The notes: generated by a model not told the origin, from the sequence alone. A DNA stretch of 64,000 nt from Notamacropus eugenii (GCF_028372415.1 NC_092874.1:119792744-119856743), one strand, 5' to 3'; counted from the first letter of the stretch, positions 1 to 23,767 are shown. A program made the numbers and translations.

Positions 1-176
1 CTTTTTTAGGAATCATGGCATCTGATGAAGACCCATTCACAGAATCATGTTAAATCCAGAAAATATACAGGATTACAAAGGAAACTGATTATACTGAAAT
101 AAAGATGTAATTTTTTTTCCCCATCCAAGTTTACAATCTCACTGAAATCTATCCGTGGATCCCACTTCAAGAATCC
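1..176 (+). repeat. hAT-type non-autonomous DNA element, 3' part
   Basis: It shares GGATTACAAAGGAAACTG and the terminal AAGAATCCCTG with the complete copy at 1959-2152. The left end is cut by the window edge or truncated. Confidence 0.6.
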
Positions 177-299
177 CTGCTCTCAGGTTTGGCCCTTGTA
201 TACTGAAATCCCAACTTGAGCTTAGTGAACTTGGATGAGGAGGTCAACTGGCTTTTTTTTTTCATCAGCCACAGACATTCATCTACATATTTATTAAAA

Positions 300-780
300 A
301 AAAAAAAATCTCTCAAACAGTCAAAAGATATAAACTAGCCATTCTCAGGAGAAATACAAATGAAAGGCCCACCATGTGAAAAAAAAGTTAAAAAAACCTG
401 AGACATTAAAATCACTTTGAGGCACCTGTCAAATTGGCTAAGACAACAAAAAGACCGCAATCACATTAGCATCACTGCTAAAAACAAAAAAACCAAAACA
501 CAGGCACACTGAATCACTGCTTTAGTTGCAACCTGGACCCAACTTCTTTGGAAATCAATATGAAATTATAAAGTTACAAAAATGTACATACTGTCTGACC
601 ATGGGGTCCTACCTCTGAAACTACAGCCCACAGACATTACTGAAAAGGAAAGAAAGGTACGTGTGTACAAAAATATCCACAGCAGCACTGTTTGTAAGAG
701 CAAAGGAACTGAAGATGATTTTAAGCATCCAGCAATTGAACAGTCATGGTATACGACTGCAGTGGAATAACAGTCCCTTA
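300..780 (+). repeat. Old LINE-1 ORF2 3' fragment
   Basis: The order of AAATTATAAAGTTACAAAAA..., ACCATGGGGTCCTACCTCTG and ACAAAAATATCCACAGCAGC follows the end of marsupial L1 ORF2 (the 'kvtkl...' to 'lfvraknw' region), with many stops. Confidence 0.55.
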
Positions 781-884
781 CAAGGAATTGAGGCTCTAAA
801 GATGGCACCTAAAGTGAAACTGGCACACAGAAAACGTTACTCCTAAAATCCCCCATGACATACGATATTGCTGGGTGTCACCGC

Positions 885-1115
885 AGATAAGAGTCCTAGA
901 TTAGGGAGTCAGGAAGACCTGAGCCCAAAATCATTCTCAGACACTTAACAGCTGTAAAACCCTGAGTAAGTCACTCATCTGCTTCAATTTCTTTCACCTA
1001 TAAAATGGGGATATTAATAGCACTTAATTCCCAAGGCTGCTGAGAAAATCAAATGAGATCATATACATTGAAGTGCTGTGTAACCTTTAAAATGCTACGT
1101 AAATTATAGCTATTA
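885..1115 (+). repeat. MIR-type SINE
   Basis: AGTCAGGAAGACCTGAG, then TAAGTCACTCATCTGCTTC, TATAAAATGGGGATATTAAT and a decayed 'aagtgctgtgtaa...' tail. Confidence 0.75.
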
Positions 1116-1958
1116 TGGTTACAATATTTTTAAATAGGGGTAGCTAGAAGGAGAGGTTCTTTAAAAAAGGCAGTCTCAGGGAACAACTGGATCTGGGGTG
1201 GTTGTCATGGAAATGATGGAATATAAATTCCGTTTTCTGCTACCACTACTCTCGCCCCACCTCCCCAGCTCAGCTACTGATCAGGAAAGAGACTGGGGTC
1301 AGCATTTCTCTAATGCGGCCTGGGGGAGAACTGATAAAGACTTAGTTGACAGGAAAACTGATGATTAGGAAAAAAATGTTCTTCTAAGGGGCCAGAAACC
1401 TAAGTGTGATGATCTTAGAGGAAGATCCCCTGCCCCTCATAACTGTTTCTTCTCACACGATGTGTCAGGATGCTAGAGACCCTACAGCAGTTCACAGGGG
1501 CCTTCCAGACAACCAGGAACACTAGGAAGGACAACCATGGCTTTCTCTTTCATCACTACTCCGTCCTAAACAGGATGAGTGTGTCTGTGTTTATTCTGTG
1601 CTGCTCCAAGGAAACCCCTGGGGATGAAGGGGGTAACTGTAGAATCCCACTGGGCAGCTGGCTCACCTCCTGAGAGGCACCCAGTGCCTGACACTGACTA
1701 GGAGGGACCAGCATCTCTCTCATCTGTGCTCACTTGGAGCGTAGACTCACTGAGTGGAATGATGCATTTGTGAGCAAAATGGCAGACCATGGTGTTATTT
1801 ACATGGCGTTTCCTCTTACAGTTGAATTTGTATAGGTTAAAGATGCATATTGTAATGTTCCATCATAAGAAGCAATTAGGAAGAACTCAAAGACATATGG
1901 AAAGACTTATATGAATACAGAGAGAAGAAAGCAGAGTACAACAAACTGGTAGTTAAAA

Positions 1959-2152
1959 CAGGAGTTCTTAACCTTTTTGGGGCCATGGATTCCTTTGACA
2001 TCTGGTGAAGCCTATGGATCCACTTTCAGAGTCATGTTTTTAAAAGCATAAAATAAAATACATAGGATTACAGATGAAACCAAGTGTACTCAAATGCTGT
2101 TACCAAAATATTAAAAGATACAAGCTTCCGGACCTCAAGTTAAGAACCCCTG
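1959..2152 (+). mobile_element. hAT-type non-autonomous DNA transposon with target duplication
   Basis: Terminal inverted repeats CAGGAGTTCTTAAC and GTTAAGAACCCCTG bound a 194-bp element. The flanking octamers agttaaaa (1951-1958) and acttaaaa (2153-2160) match at 7 of 8, the 8-bp duplication expected of hAT. It resembles mammalian MER5/Charlie-type elements. Confidence 0.8.
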
Positions 2153-2709
2153 ACTTAAAAACTAACAGCAACAAATCCATGCTACAAAGACAGAAAAGGT
2201 CAAGAAGGGATTACAAAAACATGGGATGTGAACACTTCTTTTATGTCAATACTATCTCCTTTTAGCTAAAAGTCAGGAATTAAAAGAAGCTAAAACATAC
2301 ATGCCCAATTATTTACAATCTCTTGCTTCATTTTGCATTTCGTTTGTCTTTTAAATTTCCCAATGCACCTGCCCATATATCAGAATAACAGTACTTGCCC
2401 ACAGATGCTAAAATAAAATGTTTATGTTAAAAGCAACTGTACAGGTCTTATGTGGGGGCCATTCCCTGAACTCCCTTCCAGGAGAAAAAGAAGAAAGGAA
2501 ATGGAATCCAGCGTTTCACCCAACTGTGTCTGTCTAAGGTAAAAGATGGGCATCCCAGAAGCTGCCCTTCCTTCCCAAGGGAGGGCAATAACCTCCTCAG
2601 TGTCTATCCATCATTACAGAGGCCACAGGCCTTTCCAAAGGACCCCACAAGACTCAGCCCTGTCCATACAGAGTCTCAGACTAAAGATTCACCCAGTGCA
2701 CTGGCCAAC

Positions 2710-16125
<13,416 letters not shown>

Positions 16126-16439
16126 CTAGGGGGAAAGCAGAGATCCAGAGTGAGCCACATAGAGCGGTCATCATGCACTGCACACCATCAGGCTGCAATC
16201 TCAAAGGCCTTCCGAGGAAGGTCGGGGGAAGAGGCTGACCACAGATCATAGGCGATGAACTGTTCTGAAGTCTGTGGCAAGTAACATACCACATTTACAT
16301 AGACTTTTCTTTGCAATCCCCTATGCTGAGGCAAGATGGAGATCTGTCTCACTATGCATCATTTCCTCTGCATGTTTGTGGCTGCCTCTGAAGGCAAAAA
16401 AGCCCCCAAAAAACCAAATCCAGCCTGCAGTCACAGGAC

Positions 16440-16600
16440 CCCAGATCTAGAGCTGGCCACCTGGTCTGCCCCCTCATTTTTCAGACAGAAGAAACTGAGG
16501 CAAAGGACAGCTAAATGACTTGTCCAAGGTCATACAAGTAAGAAATTCAAACTTAGGTCATTTGACCCCACAGTCTCTTTCTCCAGTATCATGGACCTAT
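16440..16600 (-). repeat. MIR-type SINE variant
   Basis: CCCCTCATTTTTCAGACAGA, AGAAACTGAGGCAAAGGACA and GACTTGTCCAAGGTCATACA in order. Confidence 0.65.
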
Positions 16601-16629
16601 TTGTTTAAAGTAAAGGGACTATATACAGA

Positions 16630-16840
16630 CACTCTCTGACCCTCTTCTAATGCATTTCACCAAGTCTTCCAAGGAGGAAAAAGTATTCTTTCCCCTTCTT
16701 TCCCCTTTACTTGCTCATAAATCTCTTCCCTTCCTCCCTTCACATCCCCCATTAACAGGTACTATACCTGCTAAAAGGGTAAAGATATCAAAGAGTGGAT
16801 AATCTTAAAATGAGAGCTGTATCTCCAATATACATTAATA
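16630..16840 (-). other. MEST: MEST intron 1, start of the distal part: nothing recognised
   Basis: Pyrimidine-rich but without a named repeat or exon. The rest of intron 1 is covered by the L2, SINE, hAT and minisatellite entries. Confidence 0.35.
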
Positions 16841-16844
16841 AATC

Positions 16845-17152
16845 CAGGCCTCATGTCTTTCAGTCTCAGGACCCCTTTACACTCTGCTTTTGTGTGGATA
16901 TAACTACCAATTAAAACTGATACACTTTAAAATATTTCAGTTTTAAAACAACAAGCCCATTACAATTTAACCTAAATAATGTATTTTAATGAAAAACAAC
17001 TATATTTTCCCAAATTAAAAAAATTACTGAGAAGAATGGCATTGTTTTACCTATTTTTTGCAAGTCTTTGAAAGACTGGCTTAACAGAACACAACTGGAT
17101 TCTCCTATCTGTTTCTGTCTTTAATCTGTTGCAATGTGTGGTTTCAGTTGAA

Positions 17153-17239
<87 letters not shown>

Positions 17240-17330
17240 GATATGGCCTCCTATAGATATGGAGTTGGCAAAGGAGTATTTTAATAGATGAACAATGTCT
17301 TGATTATACTTGATACTTGATATGTCAAAA
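16845..17330 (+). repeat. Charlie-like hAT relic containing an (TA)n microsatellite
   Basis: TCTCAGGACCCCTTTACACT, GAAAAACAACTATATTTTCC, AGAAGAATGGCATTGTTTTA and GGAGTATTTTAATAG follow the order of a common mammalian MER1-group element. An 83-bp pure TA run (17154-17236) interrupts it. Confidence 0.65.
17154..17236. repeat. (TA)n microsatellite, about 41 units
   Basis: Uninterrupted alternating T and A; likely highly polymorphic and prone to cruciform formation. Confidence 0.97.
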
Positions 17331-17424
17331 TAGTTCTGATCTCTGAGACCACCTGGGAGGGTTCTAAGCCCCTCAAGTGTGTCTGATGACTACACTTCGA
17401 AAACCACTGTCCTATCACATTCCA

Positions 17425-17690
17425 ATCAATCAACAAACATTTATTCAGCTAGGTGCTTGAGATATAAAAATCAGTCTAGTTCCCAACCTCAAGGAGCTTA
17501 TAGTTTAGCCAGGGGAGAGGGAAAGAGAAGGAGGAGGGCATCAGGGAAGCAGGAAAGGAAGGAAGGAAAGAAATTAAAGGGGAGAAGTGTTATCACTTAA
17601 GGCTGGGAAAGGTCTCATACAGAAGGTGGTGTTTGAGGCGAGTCCTGAAGGAAACCAGGAATTCTGAGATAGAAGTAAAGAGCGTATGTT
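17425..17690 (+). repeat. Fragment of the long ancient repeat
   Basis: CAATCAACAAACATTTATTC, CCCAACCTCAAGGAGCTTA, GTGTTTGAGGCGAGTCCTGA and AGGAAACCAGGAATTC in the same order as the copy at 8760-9730. Confidence 0.55.
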
Positions 17691-18019
17691 CTCTACCTAA
17701 ATATTCACGCTACCTTCTGAGAAAATAGAAAGAAAACAGGCTACCCAATTACAGAGTGGGCTGTTATTTATCCTAAAGTAAGCAGCTTTGGAATGACAAC
17801 ACAGAGTGAGTAACTAATCCCTCAAGAGATCTGGTTTGTGGATTACACAGCAGTATTCTTTTCTTGGCCGACTCTTAAGGAACCTCCTATAAGCGGAGTT
17901 TCTTAGGATTTCCCAAAGACAGAGCTGATACTCTGAACAATCCCTCATCTCACCCAATGCACCTGGAGGGGGTATAGGAAAGTGCTAAGTTGATCCACGA
18001 GCAAAAAGCTGATTTCTCT

Positions 18020-18257
18020 GACAGTTACGTGGCACGACGGACAGAACAACGGGCCTGGAGTCAAGACTTGGTTCAAATGTGGCCTCATACATTAAGCTGG
18101 GTGACCCTGGGCAAGTCACCTAACTCTGTTGGCCTTGGTTTTCTCATTTGTAAAATGAGCTGGAGAAGGAAATGGTAAACCACTTCAGCATGTTTGCCAA
18201 GAAAACCCTAAATGGGGTCACGAAGGGTCAGAAACAACTGAAATATGACCGAACAAT
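18020..18257 (+). repeat. MAR1/WSINE-type SINE
   Basis: GGGCCTGGAGTCAAGACTTG, GTGACCCTGGGCAAGTCACC, AGCTGGAGAAGGAAATGGTA, AATGGGGTCACGAAGGGTCA and a tail GACCGAACAA. Confidence 0.88.
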
Positions 18258-18799
18258 TGGCCATGATGGGGAAAGGGAGGAGGGAAGTAGGGTCCAGATA
18301 GAGAAACAAAATGAAACCATCCCTGCTCCTTAGTCAAAAACTTTAAAGAATGTCTCTGGTATAATCATTTCCTGTCTCACTCTTCATTTACCCAAGCTAT
18401 AAAATGGACAAAATTTACCTCAATACAAAAAGGAAGCCAATATACACAGCCCACAAGAAAATCATTGGAAGGAAAGGTGATAGGAAGAGAGGGGAGTGCC
18501 GTCATTCCAATCATAATCAGCTACCTGAGGATATCACCCATCACTTAGTCGTGTATGTCTGTGAATTCCCTGTCAGATAAAGTCAGAAAATACCCAAAGT
18601 TTTCTCTGGTATTGCAATACCCTCACTACTTACTCACTGGTTTCTGCAGCAATCTCCAAAAGGGGAGAGATCCAAGGAGATATAGTAGAGTCAGAGAAGA
18701 AGGAGGTGACCCATGTTCTGCCCCCATGGCTGTCCTGACCTCTGTGATGGGCAGATATCTGCCAGTCTCCTGGGCACTCTTCCTGTCCCAGAGTTCTCT

Positions 18800-20080
18800 C
18801 CATTCCAGTCTCTGCCCTTGATGGCTTCAATATTTGCAATCGTGAGGCCTCAGCACCCGCCCTCCAATGCATCAGCTTCTTCACCTCCCATCACCCCCAG
18901 CTCCATTCTCCCCCAGCTCCTCTAGGAGTGCTCACTCACTTCTACAACTTCACCATCACCCAAAGCCCTTTGTCCTCCATGATCTTCAACTCTGGTCATA
19001 ACTTGCTAAGCTGCTACCTCTCCCTAGATCTCCTCCTTCTTAAACCTAGTATTCACTCTTATGCCTTTACCAGAACCTCCATTTCTTCTTGTTCTCTCAC
19101 CCCACCTATACCTTGAACTCCTCCCTCCTACCATTCAATTATACACAGTCTTCCACCCTTGAACTCCCTTGTCCCCTTTTGCCCCCTTGTTCTTCCATTC
19201 ATATCCTGTTAATCCTCAACCCTGAGATACTTCCAGAATCCATCCCCGAGGAGCTAAACATGACTGGTATAACTTTATCACATGAGTGTGCTTTCCTCTA
19301 AAAATTCATGTTATCTAATTTCAATTGCACTCGCCAACCCCCATGGCCATCCTTTTTGATTCAATCCTAGTCAGTTCTCTGGGGCTCTCTTCATATTGGC
19401 TATTTCAAATCTTTCCCCCTCTCCTCTAGCCCCGCAAAAGCTAGTCTATCCAGTGCAAAGGCTCTCCTCTCCCCTATATTCTACCAGTCTTCAAAATGCT
19501 CCATTGTCTGAGAAAGAGGCGATCCTCTTGCTTAGGTAAAGGCTTCTAATGTATGCCTTTGATTCTCTCTCTTCCTAGGGTGTGCCCGGTGGATCATTCT
19601 TTCCTACCCTACCCCATCCCCATCTTCAATTTCCTCCTTGTACTGGATGGTTCCTTCCCAGCTATCTATCAACATACTCAGGTCTCTTCTATCCTTCAAA
19701 AAGCCTTCCCTTGACTGCCATCCCCTCAAAATATGGTCCTGTATCTCTTCTGCATGCCACTCACTACCTCCAAATCATCATCATAGGCTCACTTTCTAAG
19801 ACTACTGGTCATGGGTATTTATTTCCCCAAGTATCACAGTCAGTATTTCTGCCTTCTCTTTACTCTCTCCTTTAGCTTCCATAGGTTCAATTAACATTTC
19901 CTCAAGTCAATTCCACTTACGGGGAAATCATCTCATCAACAATGGAGGTAATAATTTTGGTACTACCTATCCCACAGGGCTATTGGGGAGACAAGAGATC
20001 CTACATGTGTATCCTCATTGCCAAGAGAAATCTCTACCCAGATATCCTCAAATTCAATGAGGATTTGAAATGGAACTAAC
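18800..20080 (+). repeat. Pyrimidine-rich stretch, probably decayed LINE (L2-like)
   Basis: Long run rich in CT with phrases such as CCCTGATGGCTTCAATATT-like and CTCTTCATATTGGC. It leads into clear L2 sequence from 20.47 kb. No gene is seen; class is a guess. Confidence 0.3.
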
Positions 20081-20469
20081 TAAAATGGAACTCACTATTG
20101 CCCCAGACCTAGCTCTCCTCCAAATTTCCCTATTTTCTACCTGAGGATGCTACCACCCTCCCAAATCACCAAGCACTGTAGAACCCCAAATTCTTCCCTT
20201 GCCCCATATTCAGTCAATCACCAAGTCCCATCAAGGCTACCACAACAGCTCTCAAATCTGTTTCTCTCCATTCACATGGCCACCACATGGGTTTAAGCCC
20301 TCATGGCCTCTAGCCTAGAATATTTTGAGGTTGTTGGTTTGATTTTTGATATTTATTTTTACAGACCTGTGATCACATCAGTGTAGGAGTGTCTAGCATC
20401 TACCAAGGTGGAGAGTTAATTTCTCAGCAACTTTAGAGAAGCCAGAAGCTGAGAGCTTGGCTCATCTGC

Positions 20470-21270
20470 CCTGGGTAACACAGCTTCACTTCTCCACTAT
20501 GCCTCTCCAATGATCAAAACAGCCTCTTAACTGGTCTCCTGAAGTCCTGGACCTCCCCTCTCCAATCATCCTCCACAATGACCTTCTTAAAGTACAGGTG
20601 CGACCATGACCTCCCTTTCCCCTTTGAAAACTCTCAGTGGCTTCCTATTTTCTCAAAAAAAAAAATTCTAACATGACCTTGCCTTTTCAGCTTTATTTCA
20701 CATTACATGAATTCTAGGTTCCAGACAAACTAGTCATTCCTACAAGCAGGGGTGTGCTGGGGCTGGCTTAAACCCTGGCCAATTGTTAAATTTTTCAATG
20801 GGAGTATTTCCAACTCAAAACTGCTACAAATCAGTTCTGGATTTATTTTTTTCTTGATTGTCTAAACTTAAAGTAATGGAGAAAATGTTAACAATGCAGA
20901 TTAAATTTTTAAAATTTTTTCAGAAAACCAGCTGTTAGACATTTACCAGTCCACCTACTCAACATTCCATCTTCTGCACCACTCTATCCAAGCAGGAGGC
21001 ACTGGCCTCCCCCCATGCCTGGAATGTACTCCCTCTTCTCAGCTCCACCTCTCAGCATTTTTATCTTCCTTCAAGGTTTAGCTCAAAAACCACCTCTTCC
21101 GGGCAGTTTTCTCTGATTTCCTCTGCTGTTAGTGCTTTTTCCAACCCAGAATTACCTAGTTTGCTTACCTGTGGACATGCTGTATCCCTCAGTAGGAGGA
21201 AGGTGGAGACTGCTTCCAGCACTCCCCAAAGTGCGCCTAGTAGGGACTTATCAAGTGTTTGCTGAATCAA
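20470..21270 (+). repeat. L2 LINE with an inserted short element
   Basis: GGTCTCCTGAAGTCCTGG, CTTCTTAAAGTACAGGTGCG, CTCTCAGTGGCTTCCTATTT, then CCATGCCTGGAATGTACTCC and CTTCAAGGTTTAGCTC are L2. An AT-rich insert starting GGGGTGTGCTGGGGCTGGCT (about 20745-20960) splits it and looks like a MER-type DNA element. Confidence 0.65.
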
Positions 21271-21718
21271 ACCAAATTGAATTTGGGTGTGTTTGGGGTT
21301 TTTTTGGTTGCTGCTGTTTGTTTTGTTTGCGTTTTTTTCCCCTCCCCTCTCCAGTGCAGATCAATTCTGTACAGTCCATACTCCATGCCTTATTAGTTGG
21401 TCGTCATGAGCTGCTGTGATTAAAAAATAGTAATTTGGAAGGGAACCTCTCTAGTCAGACGAGCCTCTCCTAACTTGTCTAGACTGGTCTTCAAATGATG
21501 GACAGAGAGTCCAAGCCCTGGCCTTGAATAACTGGAATTAACTGTAATCCTGCATAGTATTACCAAATGCCATCTGTAATATCAATTAACACACCCTTTA
21601 GCATTATCACACACATTCCATATCTCACACACCCTTTTGCCCTTGCCAAGGAGTAGTTTATACCAAGAGGGTAAATGTATTACCCAGCTAAGAAGACAGA
21701 AGCTATCCCAAACCTAGT

Positions 21719-21959
21719 GACAAAGAAGGGAGGGAAAAGGAAAGGAAAGGAAGGGAAAGGAAGGGGGAGAAGGTAAAGGGCAAGGGAGAAGAGGGGGAGG
21801 AGAGAAAAGAAGGGGGCAGAGAAAGGAAGAAAGGGGACAAGGAGAGAAGGAATGAAAGGGAGCAGGCAGAGAGGGTGGGGTGCAGGAGACTAGCAGGGAG
21901 GAGGGAGGGGAGTAGGAGGACAAGGAGAAGGGAGAGAGGGAGCAGGGGACAGAGAGGGA
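21719..21959. repeat. Purine-rich (GGAAG)-like low-complexity tract
   Basis: Nearly all A/G, with GGAAAGG and GGAGGG runs, leading directly into the minisatellite. Confidence 0.8.
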
Positions 21960-22311
21960 GGGGGGCAGGGAGCAGGCTGGCAGAGAGGCAGGAGGAAGGT
22001 GGCAGGGGGCAGGCTGGCAGGGAGGTAGGGGGAAGGTGGCAGGGAGGCAGGGGGAAGGTGGCAGGGGGCAGGCTGGCAGGGAGGCAGGAGGAAGGTGGCA
22101 GGGGGCAGGCTGGCAGGGAGGCAGGGGGCAGGTGGCAGGGGGCAGGCTGGCAGGGAGGTAGGGGGAAGGTGGCAGGGAGGCAGGGGGAAGGTGGCAGGGG
22201 GCAAGCTGGCAGGGAGCAGGGGGCAGGTGGCAGGGGGAGGGTGGCAGGGGGCAGGCTGGCAGGGAGGCAGGGGGCAGGCTGGCAGGGAGCAGGGGGCAGG
22301 GGGGCAGGGGG
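21960..22311. repeat. G-rich minisatellite in MEST intron 1
   Basis: Repeats of GGCAGGCTGGCAGGGAGG followed by GGAAGGTGGCAGG start at 21972, 22009, 22068, 22105, 22142, 22201, 22251 and 22274. Spacings of 37, 59, 37, 37, 59, 50 and 23 show a 37-bp unit and a 37+22 variant, with a 133-bp higher-order period. Runs of 3-6 G throughout could form quadruplexes. It lies about 280 bp inside intron 1. Confidence 0.9.
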
Positions 22312-22590
22312 CTAGCCTACGTGGCCACCTGGCTCCTCCAGGCAGCAGCCTCGCGAGGTCCGAGGTGGGCTCCGGCCGGCCTGGGCAGCCCTTTAGTCTC
22401 CCGATCCCGCGTGACGCCCCAGGCGGCTCCGCGCGCCCGGCTGCCCCCACGCAGACGCCCGCAGCCTGGCTCGGCCACGGCCCTCTGGCACGCACGCCCC
22501 GGCCAAGGCGCAGCCGGGCTCCCGAGGGGGAGGCGGCCCTGGCCCCGTCCGTCACGCCGCCGTCCCGGGGCGCTCCTCCCCGCCGCTCAC

Positions 22591-22808
22591 CTGAGCTCAG
22601 GGCCGGCCCCCGCCGGGCGCCGCCTGCGCACGCGCCGCGCTCCGCCAGGGAGCAGCCTCTCCCCGGGCTCGGCGCAGTCCCGGGCTGGAGCCGGCGGAGC
22701 CACCGAGCTCCGCACTGGGGCTAGAGCGTCGCCGAGGCGGCCCGGCTCTGCCGCCTCGCCCCACCTGCCGCCTACTTCCTCCTTCGGGTCACCAGCCGAC
22801 GACGCCAC
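22591..22808 (-). other. MEST: MEST exon 1 (probable 5' non-coding exon)
   Basis: The minus strand reads CCGGAGCTCAG followed by the donor gtgagc at 22590. The last two bases (AG) join the first base of exon 2 (G) to give AGG, then ATG. The frame entering exon 2 is open from 22808 down to the splice site but holds no ATG, and a TAG lies just upstream at 22809-22811. Human isoform 1 starts in exon 1 with a short Arg-rich leader; I do not see an equivalent here. The exon is very GC-rich and contains an NRF1-like site. The 5' border is not defined by the sequence; 22808 is only the end of the open frame. An alternative first exon elsewhere is possible. Confidence 0.6.
22625..22636 (+). promoter_or_regulatory. 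NRF1-like site in MEST exon 1
   Basis: TGCGCACGCGCC fits the palindromic NRF1 consensus YGCGCAYGCGCR except at its last base. NRF1 binding is methylation-sensitive, which would fit an allele-specific promoter. Function is inference. Confidence 0.4.
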
Positions 22809-22819
22809 CTAGCGGCCAT
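22802..22819 (-). promoter_or_regulatory. CTCF-like motif at the MEST promoter
   Basis: The minus strand reads TGGCCGCTAGGTGGCGTC, matching the CTCF consensus at all but two positions, with an intact CTAGGTGGC core. Binding is inference. Confidence 0.55.
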
Positions 22820-22889
22820 GCGAGGCCGCGGCAGGCCTTCTACCCCGGCCGTGGCCGGCGGGACTTAGAGCTGGGAGGGACGGCGCTGC

Positions 22890-23235
22890 AGGCCGGCCGG
22901 GCGCGTTGTGACTACGACCTCGCTTCGTCCTCACGCCAGCCCCGGGAGGAGGGCTCTCGTTGCCCCCACTTCGCCGGTGAGGAAGCTGAGACCGACGGGA
23001 CTTACCAGCGTCACGAGGGTGGTGAGTGTCAGAGGGAGCGCCCGCACTGGGGCCTTTCCACGCCAGGCACAGCGCCCTAACTTCGGGCTCACGGTCCTTG
23101 AGCCCGGCCCCTCGTCTTCCAGGGAGGGAAACTGAGGCCCAGGAAGGCCCACGTGATTTGCCCTGTCCCAAAACAGCAGAGCCGGAGTTCAAGCCCAAGG
23201 CTCCCGGCTTCAAGCTTTGCTTTTTCCGCTTCTCA
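22890..23235 (-). repeat. Two MIR-type SINE relics with many CpGs inside the MEST island
   Basis: Both segments read as the minus strand of MIR-like SINEs. The first has GGTGAGGAAGCTGAGAC followed by a GTCACGAGGGT stretch. The second has GGGAAACTGAGGCCCAGGA, then TGATTTGCCCTGTCCC and GAGTTCAAGCCCAAGG. CpGs stand where copies elsewhere in the window have TG or CA. Confidence 0.55.
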
Positions 23236-23419
23236 ACATGTCTTTAAAAAAGAATTGTTGACTGCACTTTGAGGTTCGAGTATTTTCACAATTAAAAAAG
23301 TGTTGAATCTTGTGAATTTTGTGGACAGAATTCTGGAAAACTACGGTTAGTCTCTTTTAAAAGTTACCAAATCCAAAGATGCTAGAGATAAAAGGGACCT
23401 TAGACTCGGGGTGTGCCCC

Positions 23420-23540
23420 TCATCTTATGAATAAAAAAACTGGGGCCCTAAAACCTGAGAACTTGCCCAAGACCTGGGTATTCAGGCCACGTCCGAATGG
23501 GCAGCTGAAGACTCCTCCGGACTCCCAAGCCGCCGCTGTC
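23420..23540 (-). repeat. MIR-type SINE fragment
   Basis: GGGACCTTAGACTC..., a decayed 'fraction of fragments to GGGGCCCT' and AACTTGCCCAAGACC order fits the antisense MIR core. Confidence 0.45.
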
Positions 23541-23599
23541 TCTACTGCATGGAGATAAGGCTGAACTGCAGCTAGCTCCTGCAGGGTCTTCCCCGAGCC

Positions 23600-23765
23600 C
23601 CAATCCCCCTCCCTTTTGTCTTTGTGTTGGTGGCTACGTGTTTTCTACCGCACCGCATCCCCAGAAAGTGAGCTCCTCGAGGGCAAAGGACTGTTTCTTC
23701 GTTATCTTTGTATCCCCAGCACCTTGCACATAGTAGGTGTTCAATAAATTCTTACTGGATTAGGG
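23600..23765 (+). repeat. L2 LINE 3' end
   Basis: GAGCTCCTCGAGGGCAAAGG, then TATCCCCAGCACCTTGCACA and TAGTAGGTGTTCAATAAAT form the conserved L2 3' terminus. Confidence 0.8.
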
Positions 23766-23767
23766 GT

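Larger units (their letters stand above)
22320..23240. promoter_or_regulatory. MEST: MEST CpG island / promoter region
   Basis: A dense run of CpG covers MEST exon 1 and upstream sequence, in contrast to the CpG-poor surroundings. In eutherians the corresponding island is the maternally methylated germline DMR of MEST. Whether it is methylated here cannot be read from the sequence. Confidence 0.75.

Noticed and set aside
1..2700. MEST exon 8 or later
   Set aside because: I looked on the minus strand for LLKDGG, MNFFVF and GPYTRP equivalents and found none; one GT donor-like site near 1670 gave no matching peptide.
21960..22311. CRISPR-like array
   Set aside because: Repeat spacing is regular, but the whole unit is repetitive with no unique spacers, and the genome is mammalian. 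It is a minisatellite.
21875..22555. Long open frames (146-221 codons) on both strands over the GC-rich repeat
   Set aside because: They arise from the G-rich minisatellite, whose units lack stops in several frames. The peptides are low-complexity and overlap MEST intron 1.
22809..23213. 134-codon minus-strand frame upstream of MEST exon 1
   Set aside because: It is GC-rich with no homology I recognise, overlaps SINE relics and does not join MEST in frame.
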